From: Perkinsus olseni
Taxonomy: Eukaryota; Perkinsozoa; Perkinsida; Perkinsidae
Reading direction: 5' to 3'
Assembly (NCBI GenBank): GCA_013115135.1
Contig: JABANP010000082.1
Location: forward strand, 1-64,000
DNA: 64,000 bases
The position numbers and the translations under genes were made by a program. Shown one piece after another: positions 11,527-22,326 of this stretch. Each line of letters starts with the position of its first letter. Within the stretch, counting starts at the first letter, position 1. The notes under the pieces were generated by a model, which saw only the letters and a program-made list of their open reading frames with translations, made no database searches and had not been told where the DNA came from.

Positions 11527-13512
11527 TCAAGCTGCCTCTTCTTGGGCGACCTCAGCGGCGGCCTTCCTGGCAGCTTCTTCTTCGCGCTCCTGTTTCCGCA
11601 ATGCTGCCATTGAAAGGAAAACTGCCATAGGGGAGGAGAATGGAGTATCTTTGTATTTGCGTAATGCCAGCTTCGACCTATGATACTCAATGATGAATCT
11701 CATGACACACGCTAACTCTAGACCCCCCGTTCGATTCTGGTACCGGTAAAATGCGGTACCAGAATCGTTCCCGAGTTTTAAAATAGGTTTACTGAACACC
11801 TCCAGAGTAACTGAGCCGACCTTAAGTGATATCTGATTATCACTAAGATACCATCTAAGGTCAGCTCAATGCAATCGATCGAAATCGACTGGCAATCGAT
11901 AACGAAGAAGATTTACTCACGTCTTTGGCGTTCCGGCTTCGGAGGTCGATGACGCTTCGATTTGCCAGTCGGTGGATGCTGCTGTTGGGGAGATGCTGCT
12001 GCTCTGCCTTCGGGGACGACCGCGGACGCCGGTGAAACTGAATCACATTGGGAACGCCGATGAATAGACGAAGATCCAAGAGAATCTTAGGTTGACGGTG
12101 GAGTCAGATAAAAAGAAAGATACTATTCCAAGGCACAGAGAACCGCAGTAAACTTATATGTGGAAATCTTCGAGAAAAAAAGAACAAGTCGCTCAACATT
12201 ATCTAGTTTTTCTAAACGCCACTTCGAGCAATACCACACCTTCGCCATCTTTGAATTCCCTGGCGCGCGAGAATTGCCCTGCCCTTACCCGTAGCGTTCG
12301 GTGCCTCGAAGTTCTCAGTAGTAGCAGTAGCAGCGACGGGAGCAGCTGCGCTCTCCGCTCCGTCCCCTGGGCTGGAGGGAGAGGCAGAAGGGGAAGATGC
12401 CGACCCCGAAGTTGGAGTGGCCGCTTCTGTCGGTATGCTGAGGTCTGTCGTGGCTTCATCGGGTGTTGAGGAACCAGCAGGAGACCTGACCGCGCGCCAC
12501 GAAATTGACATCGCCATACACCATTCTAGAGAGTATCGTACATACTGTTCCCGTCTACAGCCTACCGCGCGCCACGAAATTCCTCCTACCCACTACATCA
12601 TCCACCATCACAGAATACACTACACGCACCGATCTACAAGGACAGAATTTTCCCGCGCGCCACGAAATTACCCCCAAGCGGAGTAGCAAGGCCACCCCCC
12701 TCACCTTGTAGCTTCCTCACTCTCCGGCAATGACGATACCGGCGATGACGATGATGGCGTCGTCGGGGGCCTGAAAGAACTCTACTGATCGAAGCCCACA
12801 CATACCAGACAACTTACTCGGGTAGGTCCCTCGGTCTGCCGCGGTACACCGGCTCGTTAAACCGCAAATCAGGCACCTTCCTCTGGTACGCCCCCTTCTC
12901 TTCCCTCTCCTGCTCGACCACACCGTCCGTCGCAGCCACAGGACTTGGCGTCTCAGCAGCGGTGGAATCAGTCATCGGCGTTTCGACCGAGATAGTTAGC
13001 TTCTCTTTCCGAGATCTGGGCGCTTCCACCGGCACCTCAACTCTCTCCTCCTTGCCCGGGTAGTAGACTCTCCTCACACTCTCATCATCGTCCGCTCTCC
13101 GGCTGCTCCTGCCGCTGCAGCAACGACCGACCAGCCAGGCGGTCATCAGGCCACCGATGGTGCCCCAGGCAAGACCCAACCAGTACTCAACCCGACCGAA
13201 GACGGCGCGCATGTCGCCGCTAGCGAATAGTAGTTCTGCGCTGCCGGAGGAGATGACGTTCGCTAGAGCCTCGGGGCTCCACTCCAATTTTCCGTTTTCT
13301 CTATCAGTTTCGTCCTCATCTAAGTCGACCAGGCACAGAGCATAGCGACCATCACCATCACCAGCGGGCATGTTGACAGGGACGCAATTTCGTGGCGCGT
13401 GACGCTTCACTTCGTCCACCGCGGAGTCCATCCATTCTCGCAAGTAGGAGCATCCATGCTGGGGCCCGAGTATTGCTAATATTATCGGAGCCAATGCGTA
13501 GAAGGGCGACAT
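11527..13512 (-). CDS. Single-pass type I membrane protein, five exons
   Basis: ATG 13512 opens a signal peptide (YALAPIILAILGP), a luminal domain of about 100 residues with few Cys, a membrane helix (YWLGLAWGTIGGLMTAWLVG) followed by CC, and a long cytoplasmic tail rich in Ser/Thr/Pro and charged residues. Exons: 13512-12818, 12770-12705, 12485-12289, 12037-11921, 11603-11527; every junction is GT-AG and the phases agree, giving 383 residues ending AAAEVAQEEAA. Introns are 47, 219, 251 and 317 nt. Intron 2 holds three copies of the GC-core palindrome, intron 3 one, and intron 4 a 14-bp hairpin. Stopping at the TGA 12701-12703 (intron 2 retained) would give a shorter 254-residue form. Family not recognised; likely a surface or endomembrane protein. 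Confidence 0.65.
11732..11767. repeat. Intronic hairpin, 14-bp perfect arms
   Basis: CGATTCTGGTACCG (11732-11745) and its exact reverse complement (11754-11767) are separated by 8 nt, inside the last intron of the membrane-protein gene. Confidence 0.85.
12254..12669. repeat. Four copies of the GC-core palindrome in two neighbouring introns
   Basis: Copies at 12254-12275 (13 nt inside the donor of intron 3), 12491-12506 (ending three nt from the acceptor of intron 2), 12566-12581 and 12645-12669. On the minus strand each reads AATTTCG, TGGCGCG(CG), and, in the best copies, CGAAATT. The three intron-2 copies share orientation and are 75-88 bp apart. Confidence 0.8.
13386..13402. repeat. GC-core palindrome copy in exon 1 of the membrane protein
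   Basis: AATTTCGTGGCGCGTGA on the plus strand. In the minus-strand gene it encodes part of RHAPRNC. This is one of few copies within likely coding sequence. Confidence 0.65.
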
Positions 13513-13742
13513 CAGCTCGTAGAAGACAAGTCAAGAAAAATACTAAACAAAAAAACTTCGCTCCGCCTACCCCAACTCAACAATACCCCCACTGCTTAGC
13601 ACATCACAAAGGAACTTCCACCATGCGAAATCATCTCAAAATCGGCACTCTCACCGACGGAGCGAAGCGAAGGCTCCTCGCTGAGGGCGCCCCGGTGGAC
13701 CTAAGGAGAACACGAGCGAGCTGAATACGAGTGCTGGTGGAA

Positions 13743-14213
13743 CTACTTGTTAGACCCCTCCCTTGCCTGAACATATAACGAGGTCATCAAAGGTTGCACA
13801 CGCAAGCCCAAACCAGAGGACTTCTTCTCAATGTGTTTCCTCACTCGAACGGGAACTACTTCTCGTCTCTCATCCCGATGACCGCTGGTTCTACTCCCAC
13901 TCCGACCGCCTTTGATGCCATCCTTACCCCCCTTACCTCCGCTCGAACGCCCCACCCAGGTTCGATCCCGGCTCCTGTCATTTCTCCCTACCCCAAATAA
14001 CACCCCTCCAGCCAGCCCAATACAGAATACCAACAACACCTCAACGACAGCCGCGGAACCATCGAGACCCTCAGCGGCCACTTCAACCTCCATGACATCG
14101 CCCGGCGCGAGCAGACACGGTGCAGACAAGAAAGCCGCGACAGCTAGAGGTGTCAGAAAGCAGCTCATCACGACAGCCAACAACACTGAGCACAGACTGG
14201 GCACCAGGCACAC
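13743..14213 (-). CDS. Small membrane protein, C-terminal exon(s)
   Basis: A 156-codon open frame with a hydrophobic start (SVLLAVVMSCFLTPLAVAAF), a short CLLAPGDVMEVEVAAEG segment resembling the Cys-repeat domains of the neighbouring surface protein, a membrane helix (VVEVLLVFCIGLAGGVLFGV) and a basic Gly/Ser/Arg tail. It opens with GTG rather than ATG. A CTGTGCTCAG acceptor at about 14175 and a GTAAGAAG donor near 14250 suggest upstream exons reaching at least 14.5 kb (TVCDTKEGTACSCSPGG near 14500). The arrangement is like its two minus-strand neighbours: ectodomain, one helix, tail. Exon structure uncertain. Confidence 0.4.
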   Translation of the reverse strand: MCLVPSLCSVLLAVVMSCFLTPLAVAAFLSAPCLLAPGDVMEVEVAAEGLDGSAAVVEVLLVFCIGLAGGVLFGVGRNDRSRDRTWVGRSSGGKGGKDGIKGGRSGSRTSGHRDERREVVPVRVRKHIEKKSSGLGLRVQPLMTSLYVQAREGSNK

Positions 14214-15235
14214 GACAGGGAACTAGGTCCTCCCATTCAGACTTCTTACCCTCGAGGATCGAGCATTCTATACGCAGTGGCAACAGCAACCATTCTAGGC
14301 TCTAGCCTGGCCCTATTATTACCGTCAAAAGTGAATACAACGTCATCAGCCCAGAAAAATACGCAACCTTACTAGCTTCATCAAGGCCCCTACAGTATAA
14401 CCTGAAAGCACTACCAGCGGTATTAAGAAGCAGGGTACAGCACGCCCTTCCCTCTCGAGAAAGCTGCCCCCCGGCGAACAGCTGCACGCTGTCCCCTCTT
14501 TTGTGTCACACACAGTGGCGGCGCTACGACACACTGTGGTTCTCATGGAGCACATCCGTGTCGGCCGTCAACCCACCATTAAGACCCTATGTCGTTTACG
14601 TGAATGTTGCTTGAACAAAGCAAGGAAAAAATTACGAATAGTTCGGCCAATAGATAGATAATCATTAAAACTCCACCTCCTCCCAGAAACAACTCAACAC
14701 CCTCCACGCTACGGCAAAGTCAATAACACACCGCAACGCATGTTACACGGGAAGCGCAGCAACTCGTCGCCCCTTCAAAAGTCTAGCATGTCCCCATGAG
14801 TCATGGGCCATGACCGCCGTTCACCCCCTCCCGAGCGTCCTTGCAGCTGTCCTCCTCAGATTCCAAGCCCCCGAAACTTCTACCCTGGCGTCCCTGACAA
14901 ACAACGATTCCACTCAACTAAGCGACGGTGGCAAAAAGCCGAGCCCAGCACTACAACAGCCAGCTGCTGCATTGCCGCCATTCTTTGCACGCGTCTCCTC
15001 ACTGAAAACACTTACGACCAACACCCAACGTCCGCCACTCCTATTGATAGTACCTGCCAAACCTCGGCGGCGACTGCCTCCTCGAACCCGACTCCCGCGA
15101 CTTGACACTTCCCGCAGAGCCACCGACGGCCGCCTGAAAATATTGCTCCCAGATAGAAAATAATATATAAATCGAAAGAGATGAAACAATGCACAAATCC
15201 AGTGAGCCGAGAGCCCAACGAATCGTGTTCAATCG

Positions 15236-17588
15236 CTACAGCGAACACGTCGGCAGGAGGCCGGCTGATTGGGTGATTAGTCGTATCGTTACACAAGTAG
15301 GCCTCTGTAGACCAGTGATATCCGATTTAACAGGAGCGAAAGTCGCCGCCCTCCCGCGCTCAGGAGTACCACAAAAAACGCAACTCGTGAGATTGCGACT
15401 CACCTCCGATCTCTCGACTGACTGCAGCTCCCCAGGACCTCCTATCGGCCCATTTTGTATCATATTTTGTGGAGCCCACAGTCTCCTCGGCGAGGGCGGG
15501 GGTGGAATGCGCTCTTTCACGGGCGCTGGCAGCGCCAAAGGTGGGGAAACCGGGACAGAATAATTCCCCAAGCCTGGATCGAACCCAGGACCTCCAGGAT
15601 AGTAACCAACACCCGAACCCCACTGGACTGCTGCCGGCCATGTTTGATAATAGTCCTCAGCAAAATCCGTAGGCGTCACGTCACCCACTCTGTAGAGAGC
15701 ACGCTTAACCTTTCGATACTTCTCCCACTTAACATACCCAAAATACGACGCCACCGTCAATACCATCCCACACGCAGCAACCACAAATATTTCCGGGCGC
15801 GCGAGAATTCCACCGCCCTCCCCCGACGGACTATCCTCCTCAGCAACCTCTATCCAGCCTCCCACAGTCGGGAACCTGCCACGGATGCCTCCTGACCCAC
15901 TGACGAACGAAATGAATTTCAATTTCAGAGCTTCGCTCCGCTCAAGACGCCGATGATTTTCACAATCAATTTCGCATACAGCATACGACAGGCCGTAACG
16001 ACCCAAACCCGACACGCGTGATACTGATACCCGGTCAGACCAGGCAGGCCCAGGCAGTAACTCAGCCCGCAGCTATACTCCTATACTGGCTGTCACCTGC
16101 CTGGTCGAAGGGGCGGAAAAATGATACTGATAGAAGTCTGAATAAATACAGTCGGTTACCGGATGCTTCTAGCACTAGGAGACAGGTGGATTGCGTGCCC
16201 CACACAATCACATATTTCCAGAATAAGCGTACCACTCTTCCCCCACTACCCCCGATAATGAGTGATGCTCGTGCATGTCACCAAGTCGCACAGACACAGA
16301 GCAAACCTGCCCGGCGTGTCCACCACCATGGACTGCACTCCATCGCCACATAGAATGGCAGCCGAGGTTGACCCTGGCTGATCACAGCGTGCCTGAAGAT
16401 TCCACCATCAATCCCTGCCAATAAAATTGTCAAACACATCGGTCCGGCTGGTCAAGGCTGTCGTAAGACGTGTAATTCCATTTGCACTCGAAGAAGTTGC
16501 CACATAGAGGGACCGAAAAAATTCTCGCGCGCCACGAAATACACTAACCCTCGCCGAGTTAGAAGTCCCTCCTCACCCCATTCACTCGGACGCCATCCGA
16601 CCTTCCACAGGGCGAGACAGCAGCAGTCACAGTTTCTCCAGGATACGATACTATCATCAACCTGTCCCGAGACGGGTCCAGATCAGATCCTCTTATCAGA
16701 ACCTACTGAGTGAAACTACCGGTTGCGGTAGGCATCAGCAGCCCTAGGCCTCCCTCTGAGCTTAGGAAGGATAATCTCACCATTACTACCCGGAATGGCG
16801 TCCCAACTTCTACCCTTGCCGGGCTGGTCACAGCAAAATCCAGTCGAGCCATCGGACACCTGGATCAGGAGGAAAAGGATTTTCAGCGAAGCCCGGGGAA
16901 TTTCTCGGTGAGAGCGAAAGCCACGCTCCGTAAAAGTAAAAAATTTTTGGAGTTGAATTTTTACGACACCGGGCTCAACCTGTCGAAAATTCGTAGCCAA
17001 ACTTTCACTGCATCGAAAGCACCCACACCTCGCTGAAAACCTCCTCACAGAAGGCACCGCCAAGGGCTCCCATTTCCGAGGCAGGAGGCGACTCTCTTCA
17101 TTACTCTTGTTCGTTGCACGACACTTCTCCCTGCAGGTCGGCCGCAGGCGGGCACTCAGCACCGCCGCCGCTAGCCTGACGGATAATTTGCCGCCGCCTG
17201 GATAGAACCTGCGCGGGTTAAGCTTCAAGGTGGAGAAAATATCAACCAGGACGCCTACCCCTCCACCACAACTTCTGCTGCAGCTCCCAACGACTATCCA
17301 TCCTCCCAGCTCGCAATCAACCTCCGTCTTCACATCAACCACACCCACGTGCTTTCGACAGGCACCACTGTTGCTCTCGAAACACCAACAAACCTACCAC
17401 CACCAAAACCAACACCGATTCGACACCCTGTAAAACAGCCCACGGCCCAGTAGTAGACGCCATCTCGATCGAAGAAATCAATCTCGGGCGCAGTACCGCC
17501 CGGAAACGGATCGAAAAAACCGCACATAAAAAACTGTCGATTCCTGGAAGGCCACGAGACACGAACGGCGTTGAACTGAAAACAACCA
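15236..17588 (-). CDS. Surface protein, C-terminal part: thrombospondin type 1-like module, membrane helix, Pro-rich tail
   Basis: Probably the 3' part of the gene that begins upstream at 22.3 kb. An exon from about 17588 (NGCFQFNAVRVSW) leads after a short intron to VCWCFESNSGAC. The same frame continues to CELGGWIVVGSCSRSCGGG (about 17320-17258), the Trp/CSxSCGGG core of a thrombospondin type 1 repeat; after a short intron, SGGGAECP fits its end. Further 3', the exon ending near 15450 carries an acidic stretch, a helix (FVVAACGMVLTVASYFGYV, about 15790-15731), a basic stop-transfer (KWEKYRKVKRAL), then a tail with DYYQTW and Pro-rich runs. Such modules are typical of alveolate surface adhesins. 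Exact exon limits between 17.2 and 16.0 kb, and the true C terminus, are unclear. Confidence 0.5.
16520..16540. repeat. GC-core palindrome copy (intronic)
   Basis: AATTCTCGCGCGCCACGAAAT, lying between the module exons and the membrane-helix exon of the surface-protein gene. Confidence 0.75.
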
Positions 17589-17723
17589 TTCTGTACCATA
17601 AATTCGGATATTCACAACTCCTTGGAAGCAGATTTTTGTGCTATTACACCAGCAACAACCGATTAACCGTAAATCACAACAGGGGCACTCATATTTTCAC
17701 GAAAAAACAAATCAATCCAAGAT

Positions 17724-17744
17724 AATTTCGTGGCGCGCGACATT
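17724..17744. repeat. GC-core palindrome copy (intronic)
   Basis: AATTTCG, TGGCGCG and CGACATT in order, inside the intron that starts at the GTAGTAAGA donor (17819) of the surface-protein gene. Confidence 0.8.
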
Positions 17745-17819
17745 ATTTGAATGGAAACGGAATCATACACGTCTGGCCAAGAACCGTGAGAAGCGTGCGA
17801 CATGATTCTCTCTTACTAC

Positions 17820-20800
17820 CTGCAATTCCCCCTCCTCCATCACCACAGCAGGGACCTCGAATTCCTGGTAAGTGTCATTAACAACCCTCGGACCATCTCC
17901 CAGCCCATCGTAAGCAACTCTCCCGTTGCAATCACCACCCTTCGCCAATTGAATGCGGTTGCCAGTGGACAGAGCAAGGCCTTCCACGGCTACTGTGAAG
18001 GACTCGCCAGGAGCCGCTTTGGTCCGGTCGAAAAAATTCGCAGAAGCGCCGATTGCTCGGATCGAACCCACGACCTCCCAAAAGCCACACTCATTACCAT
18101 CGGTATAAAACCGTTCGCACAAACAGGCCGTAAAGACTCCAACCTTGCTGATTGTAATTTGTCTCGTGGGACTTTCAAACTCACAGGATCCAAATGCTCC
18201 ACTTGCACACTTGACGCCACTTACCATTTCCTCAACGCTACTCGAGCAGGACACTCCACCAACAATCTTCACCGAAGCGTTCGCGTCGTATCCCACAGCC
18301 ACCGGCATCACAAACGGTTCGCCTTCGCGCGCCTCGAAATTATCGCCGATCCCCGCGGGAGCCGCTTCTACATTCACCAGCAGCCCTCTTCGATCATTCG
18401 GTGACACACAGCAGGTAGCGGAAGTATCCACACACCACACCCTCACCACCCCGCCCGCCGAGAGTGCTCCTGAATCCAATTTTAAATGAACTTGAGCGCT
18501 TCGCTCCGCTAAGATTCGATCTGGACGTCGACCCGTACCAACGCAGGTCGGCAAAATACCATAACAGTCCACAACGGCATCCCAAGTAGGAGTATCCAAC
18601 TGTTCATCAGAGGTCGCCGCACAGACAAGATTCCCTCCATCTTCCCCGACCTCCACCACTACCGTCAGGGCGCGCGCGGTTGCAAGCAGTGTCTGAAAAA
18701 AATTTCTCAATTTCTCATCCGGCGGTCTGCATTCCGTATCGAGCAATGGCCAATCTTGCACGGAACCGATTTTCTCACAAAAACCCCCGATAGTCGATAC
18801 TGAAAATGATCGACAGAGAATCTGCCGCCTGGTAAAATGAATTGCTTCAGAAACCCAGAGGGGACCCATCAGATGGGGCGGTCAAAATTCCAATTATAAC
18901 GAAAATACATTGCCGAAAATTTCACAATTTTATCACCACTTAAATTTCTGACAATTTTTCCAATTTCCCCCACCGTCAATCTCCAAAAAACCCCAAAATA
19001 ATCGCTCCGCTCCGCTCACCTCATCCAGCCTTATGTTCATGATAGCTCCCCGAACCACAAGTTCCCCCGCCATCTGAACATACTCCTTCCCGGCAAAAGT
19101 AGAATGGCACGAAAATGACGAGCTTCCACCAACCGCAGCACAATAACAAATTTTAAATCGCCCCGCCGAATCTGTTATCGACCCATCGAGTGCAAATTTC
19201 GCTCGCCATAATCGATCAACCGTTTCATCTGATGATATTCTTTCAATATCCTCAGCCCTTGCCGGAGCCACCACTTGCCGAATCTCCTCGTCGCCGCACT
19301 CCATTTCGCTCGGAATCGCCACAACTTTATCCGCCACAGAAATTTCCGATCTCGAAACTAGTCCAAATTCGCAAAGTCCAGAACCCTGTGAACACTCGAT
19401 TGCTTCGCTCCGCCTTATTACACCCCTCAGGGCCAGCCGACCAGCACTGCTACACTCCTCAGACACTCGGCAATGGCATACCATAACTTCACCAAATAAA
19501 GTATCTTTCACCACGCCAAGGTCGTAGTGCACAGATATCGATCCACCTTCGCTCGGCAGTATCCATTCCACCAGAGAATCCGAGGAGACGCCAACAAAAT
19601 CAAAATTCAAGTCGAATGCCCTCCGGCCGATCGTCTCAGTAGTGTTCGGACAGCCGAGAAAATTGGTAGTATTAACAATTTTCACAGTGTCTCCAAGGCT
19701 CAGCCCAATACCGCTGATTTTCACCGTGCAACGACTGCCAAAGTAACAGAGATGCTGAACGGCCATACTGTCGCCTCCTGTGGACGCTCCCGCAACCACC
19801 AAGATTCCCACTTGGTTAGCAAAGTCGGACGGCAAAGCGCACACTCCAAAGCCTTGGCAGTAGCACAGTCTCCACTCGCCTGAGAGAGTCCAGAAAATAA
19901 TTTCGTGGCGCGCGAAATTGGATACAACAGTGCCATCCGACCTGCCTAGTTCAACACTGCGTTGAACACAGTTAGTGCGATAGAGTAAGTGGACGATCAC
20001 ACAGACGAGAGTCGACCAAATGCACGCTTCTCGACGAAAGTTGTTCGCAGAGAATTTCGTCGTAGAAATTCTAGTTTCGGTTGGACGAAAGATACGAACA
20101 TTGAAATTTCCACTTTTCCCCAACTCACCAGCACTATTAGGCGTGGGCAGGTCAAAAGACAACTCCGACAGATCAGCCACCTCTTCCTCAGTCAAGCCAC
20201 TCTGCTCCGGCGTCAAACTCGCCGCCATCGGACCATCTCGCCAACGGTCGTAATCGTGAGAAGCGAAACCACAGTGGGAATTCGTTCCCAGTCGGACCAG
20301 CCATATCCTGTCAGTCACCGCCGACAGCCTTTTTCCAGACGATCGCACCGCCACTCGGCAGTCCCCACTCCCGACCATACAGAAGACGTCGTTACCAGCA
20401 GCCTCCGCTGTCCTCACCGTCGCCGCTAGCGGAGCGAAGCTCGACATGTCCGTACAATTAGCACCATAACCACACCAACACACGTTCCACACACCCACCT
20501 CCTCGATAACAACTCCCCTATAAACCTCCTCAGTCTCAGTCGAAGCCGCTGCGTCCGGCGCGAAGGTCCTCCCAAAGAAATCCGGTGCGCCGCACTTAGT
20601 CGTATTCGGTACCACCATCACCCGATCCCTCAGCGCCGAGAAGACGTTACTGGAGCTGCTCACTACGAGCTCGAATGGGCGCCTTGCCACCTCCCTCTGA
20701 ACGAAGTTCGGCACCTCGGGCCCGGCCACGGTCACCAATCCGCAGTCGACAGAAAAATCTTCGACTGTCGAAAAGGAATAACCGCACCAGCAGACCCTGA

Positions 20801-22326
20801 ATTTTCCCGCGCGCCCAAAAATTATCCCGTCCCAGCTCGCCCAGGAGCCATCCACCGCCACACGATCGTGGCGACCTCTAGAATTCCTCACAGTCTCGGG
20901 GAACAGAAGTACGTCTGTCGAGCCGCAACCTTGGCCGCTTAGCGGAGCGAAGCGAATCTCGCTTTCAATATTCTCGAACAGGTTGCCCGTCGCGAGGATG
21001 GTGACGTTGGTAGGCAGCGTGACCGATGGACTCCACAGCTGGTTAGGCTGAGGACCGACCACTGTGACGGTGCCGGCGAAAACGGCAAATTTCGAATACT
21101 CAAGACAAGTAGAATACCCACACCAACATAACAGAAAACTTCCCGCCGCTGGGATTCGAACCTGGGACCAGAACTCCACCAAGTCGTCACTGCCGACATC
21201 CCGCGCCGCCAGATGGACGCTTGTCACGGGCGTGTCACCAGACCCACACCCCCCTCCGCCTTCCGCCAGCACTCTGACTCGATCCGTCCCTCTAAGACCC
21301 CGGCCATATACAACCAGCGAGCCCGGCACGCCAACCTTAAGCCGGATATTATTTTCGCTCGCGTACGGCCCAGCGACCATCAGCCGGCCGACTTCCACGT
21401 TGAAATCAGCATCAACCATACAACCACTACCGCGGTAGTCACCATCGGCACACCAGCAAATCACAAACTCACCTGCAGCAGTCGCCAGGACCCCTTCCCA
21501 CACCTCTACTGTGGACGTGGACTGACTTGATCGCGCCGAGCCAACAGACACTGAGGCCGACTGAGACGCTCCCAGGCCGCAAATTCCACTGCCGATGATG
21601 ATTTTATCGCCATCTCGAAGATTCACCCCAGCATACGAAATATCTATCGCCTGGCCGGCGGGAATTTCATACTGCTGCCCGACTGAAGGCCCGCCTACAG
21701 TGACATTGGCAGTCTCGTTGACGGTGGAAGAACGCCCGACTGTGAAGGTTAAGTCGCTCCAATCAGCACAGGAAGAGCGAACGCTGAAGTCGCACGCACA
21801 GACCTGGTAGGAGGTGGACACATTGAGGGTGATTGGGCCACAGAAAAGTTTGTCGTGTTGAGAGCCTGGATTGCCACAAGGCACCGCAGACCAACCAGAT
21901 ACGGTGGACGGACTTTGCCAGCCAGAGACCTGACAGACGAGAGGAGAAATCACGCGACTTCCCGCCACAGTAGTTCAGAATTTATTTCCGCGCGGCTACC
22001 TCAGGTAACTAGGTATGATAAAGAGTCATCCATTGATCACCAATAGCAGCACTATTGACGAGAGTAATCATACCAGAATTCCCCAACAACGCTCGCCCGC
22101 AAGAAGCGATACGACACTGTACGAAATATATGACGTTCAAGATGCTCCAAGTTTCAGAAGGAATACCCATAATAGCGGTGTGAAGGAAAGCGACCCTTAC
22201 AGGAGTGGACAGAAGTCCATCGCCACAACCCCGTCCGTACTGTATCAGCAGCACCCTATCGTCATACCTCTCGAAGCCAGTGCCGAAGACAGTCAGGTAG
22301 AAGGGTAGACCTACGACAGGCATCAC
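17820..22326 (-). CDS. Surface protein, N-terminal part: about ten Cys-rich CWC/CYC repeats
   Basis: Each repeat has a front half such as DRVRVLAEGGGGCG or DKIIIGSGICG, and a back half such as AGSFLLCWCGY, AGEFVICWCADG, VGVWNVCWCGYG or GEWRLCYCQGFGVC, followed by a VTVVGP/VTVAGP-like strand. One repeat front lies at about 22300-22170 (DDRVLLIQYGRGCG), others in 21968-20129, 19879-19020 and 18869-17820. A continuous 1,011-codon frame covers much of this, but 20128-19880 is best read as a 249-nt GTGAGT-AG intron: removing it joins NSAG to GEWRLCYC and rebuilds a normal repeat. A second intron starts at 19018 with GTGAGCGGAGCG. The 5' exon with a signal peptide was not found. The architecture suggests a secreted or surface protein. 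Confidence 0.6.
19899..19919. repeat. GC-core palindrome, best-preserved copy (intronic)
   Basis: Arms AATTTCG and CGAAATT flank TGGCGCG exactly. It lies 17 nt upstream of the 3' splice site of the 249-nt intron in the surface-protein gene. Confidence 0.85.

Larger units (their letters stand above)
13555..20960. repeat. Dispersed AGCGGAGCGAAGC word, about eight copies
   Basis: Copies (either strand) near 13555, 13661, 15928, 18497, 19008, 19407, 20430 and 20940; core TTCGCTCCGC or its complement. One sits directly at a 5' splice site (19018, GTGAGCGGAGCG), others in introns or in coding sequence in different frames (encoding FAPLA, RFAPLS, RRSEA). I noticed no full copies elsewhere in the window. 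Confidence 0.7.

Noticed and set aside
12701..12703. End of the membrane-protein gene at the TGA after EEATR
   Set aside because: The TGA lies inside a GTGAGG donor; splicing to 12485 continues in phase through three further exons to a coherent charged tail. The shorter form is kept only as a possible retained-intron isoform.
14803..15163. Plus-strand proteins opposite the surface-protein cluster
   Set aside because: Long frames here are shadows of GC-rich third positions; no signal peptide plus splice support and they conflict with minus-strand coding.
15540..15660. tRNA or SINE on the minus strand
   Set aside because: Only the T-arm half resembles a tRNA; the anticodon stem does not close and the sequence lies in the coding tail of the surface protein. 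Kept only as a word-enrichment finding.
18933..21968. A single uninterrupted 1,011-codon exon
   Set aside because: The segment 20128-19880 breaks a repeat domain and has good GTGAGT and TCTCAG splice sites; removing it rebuilds NSAG-GEWRLCYC. The open frame simply runs through a stop-free intron, so peptides such as NFARHEI over the palindrome are probably not translated.
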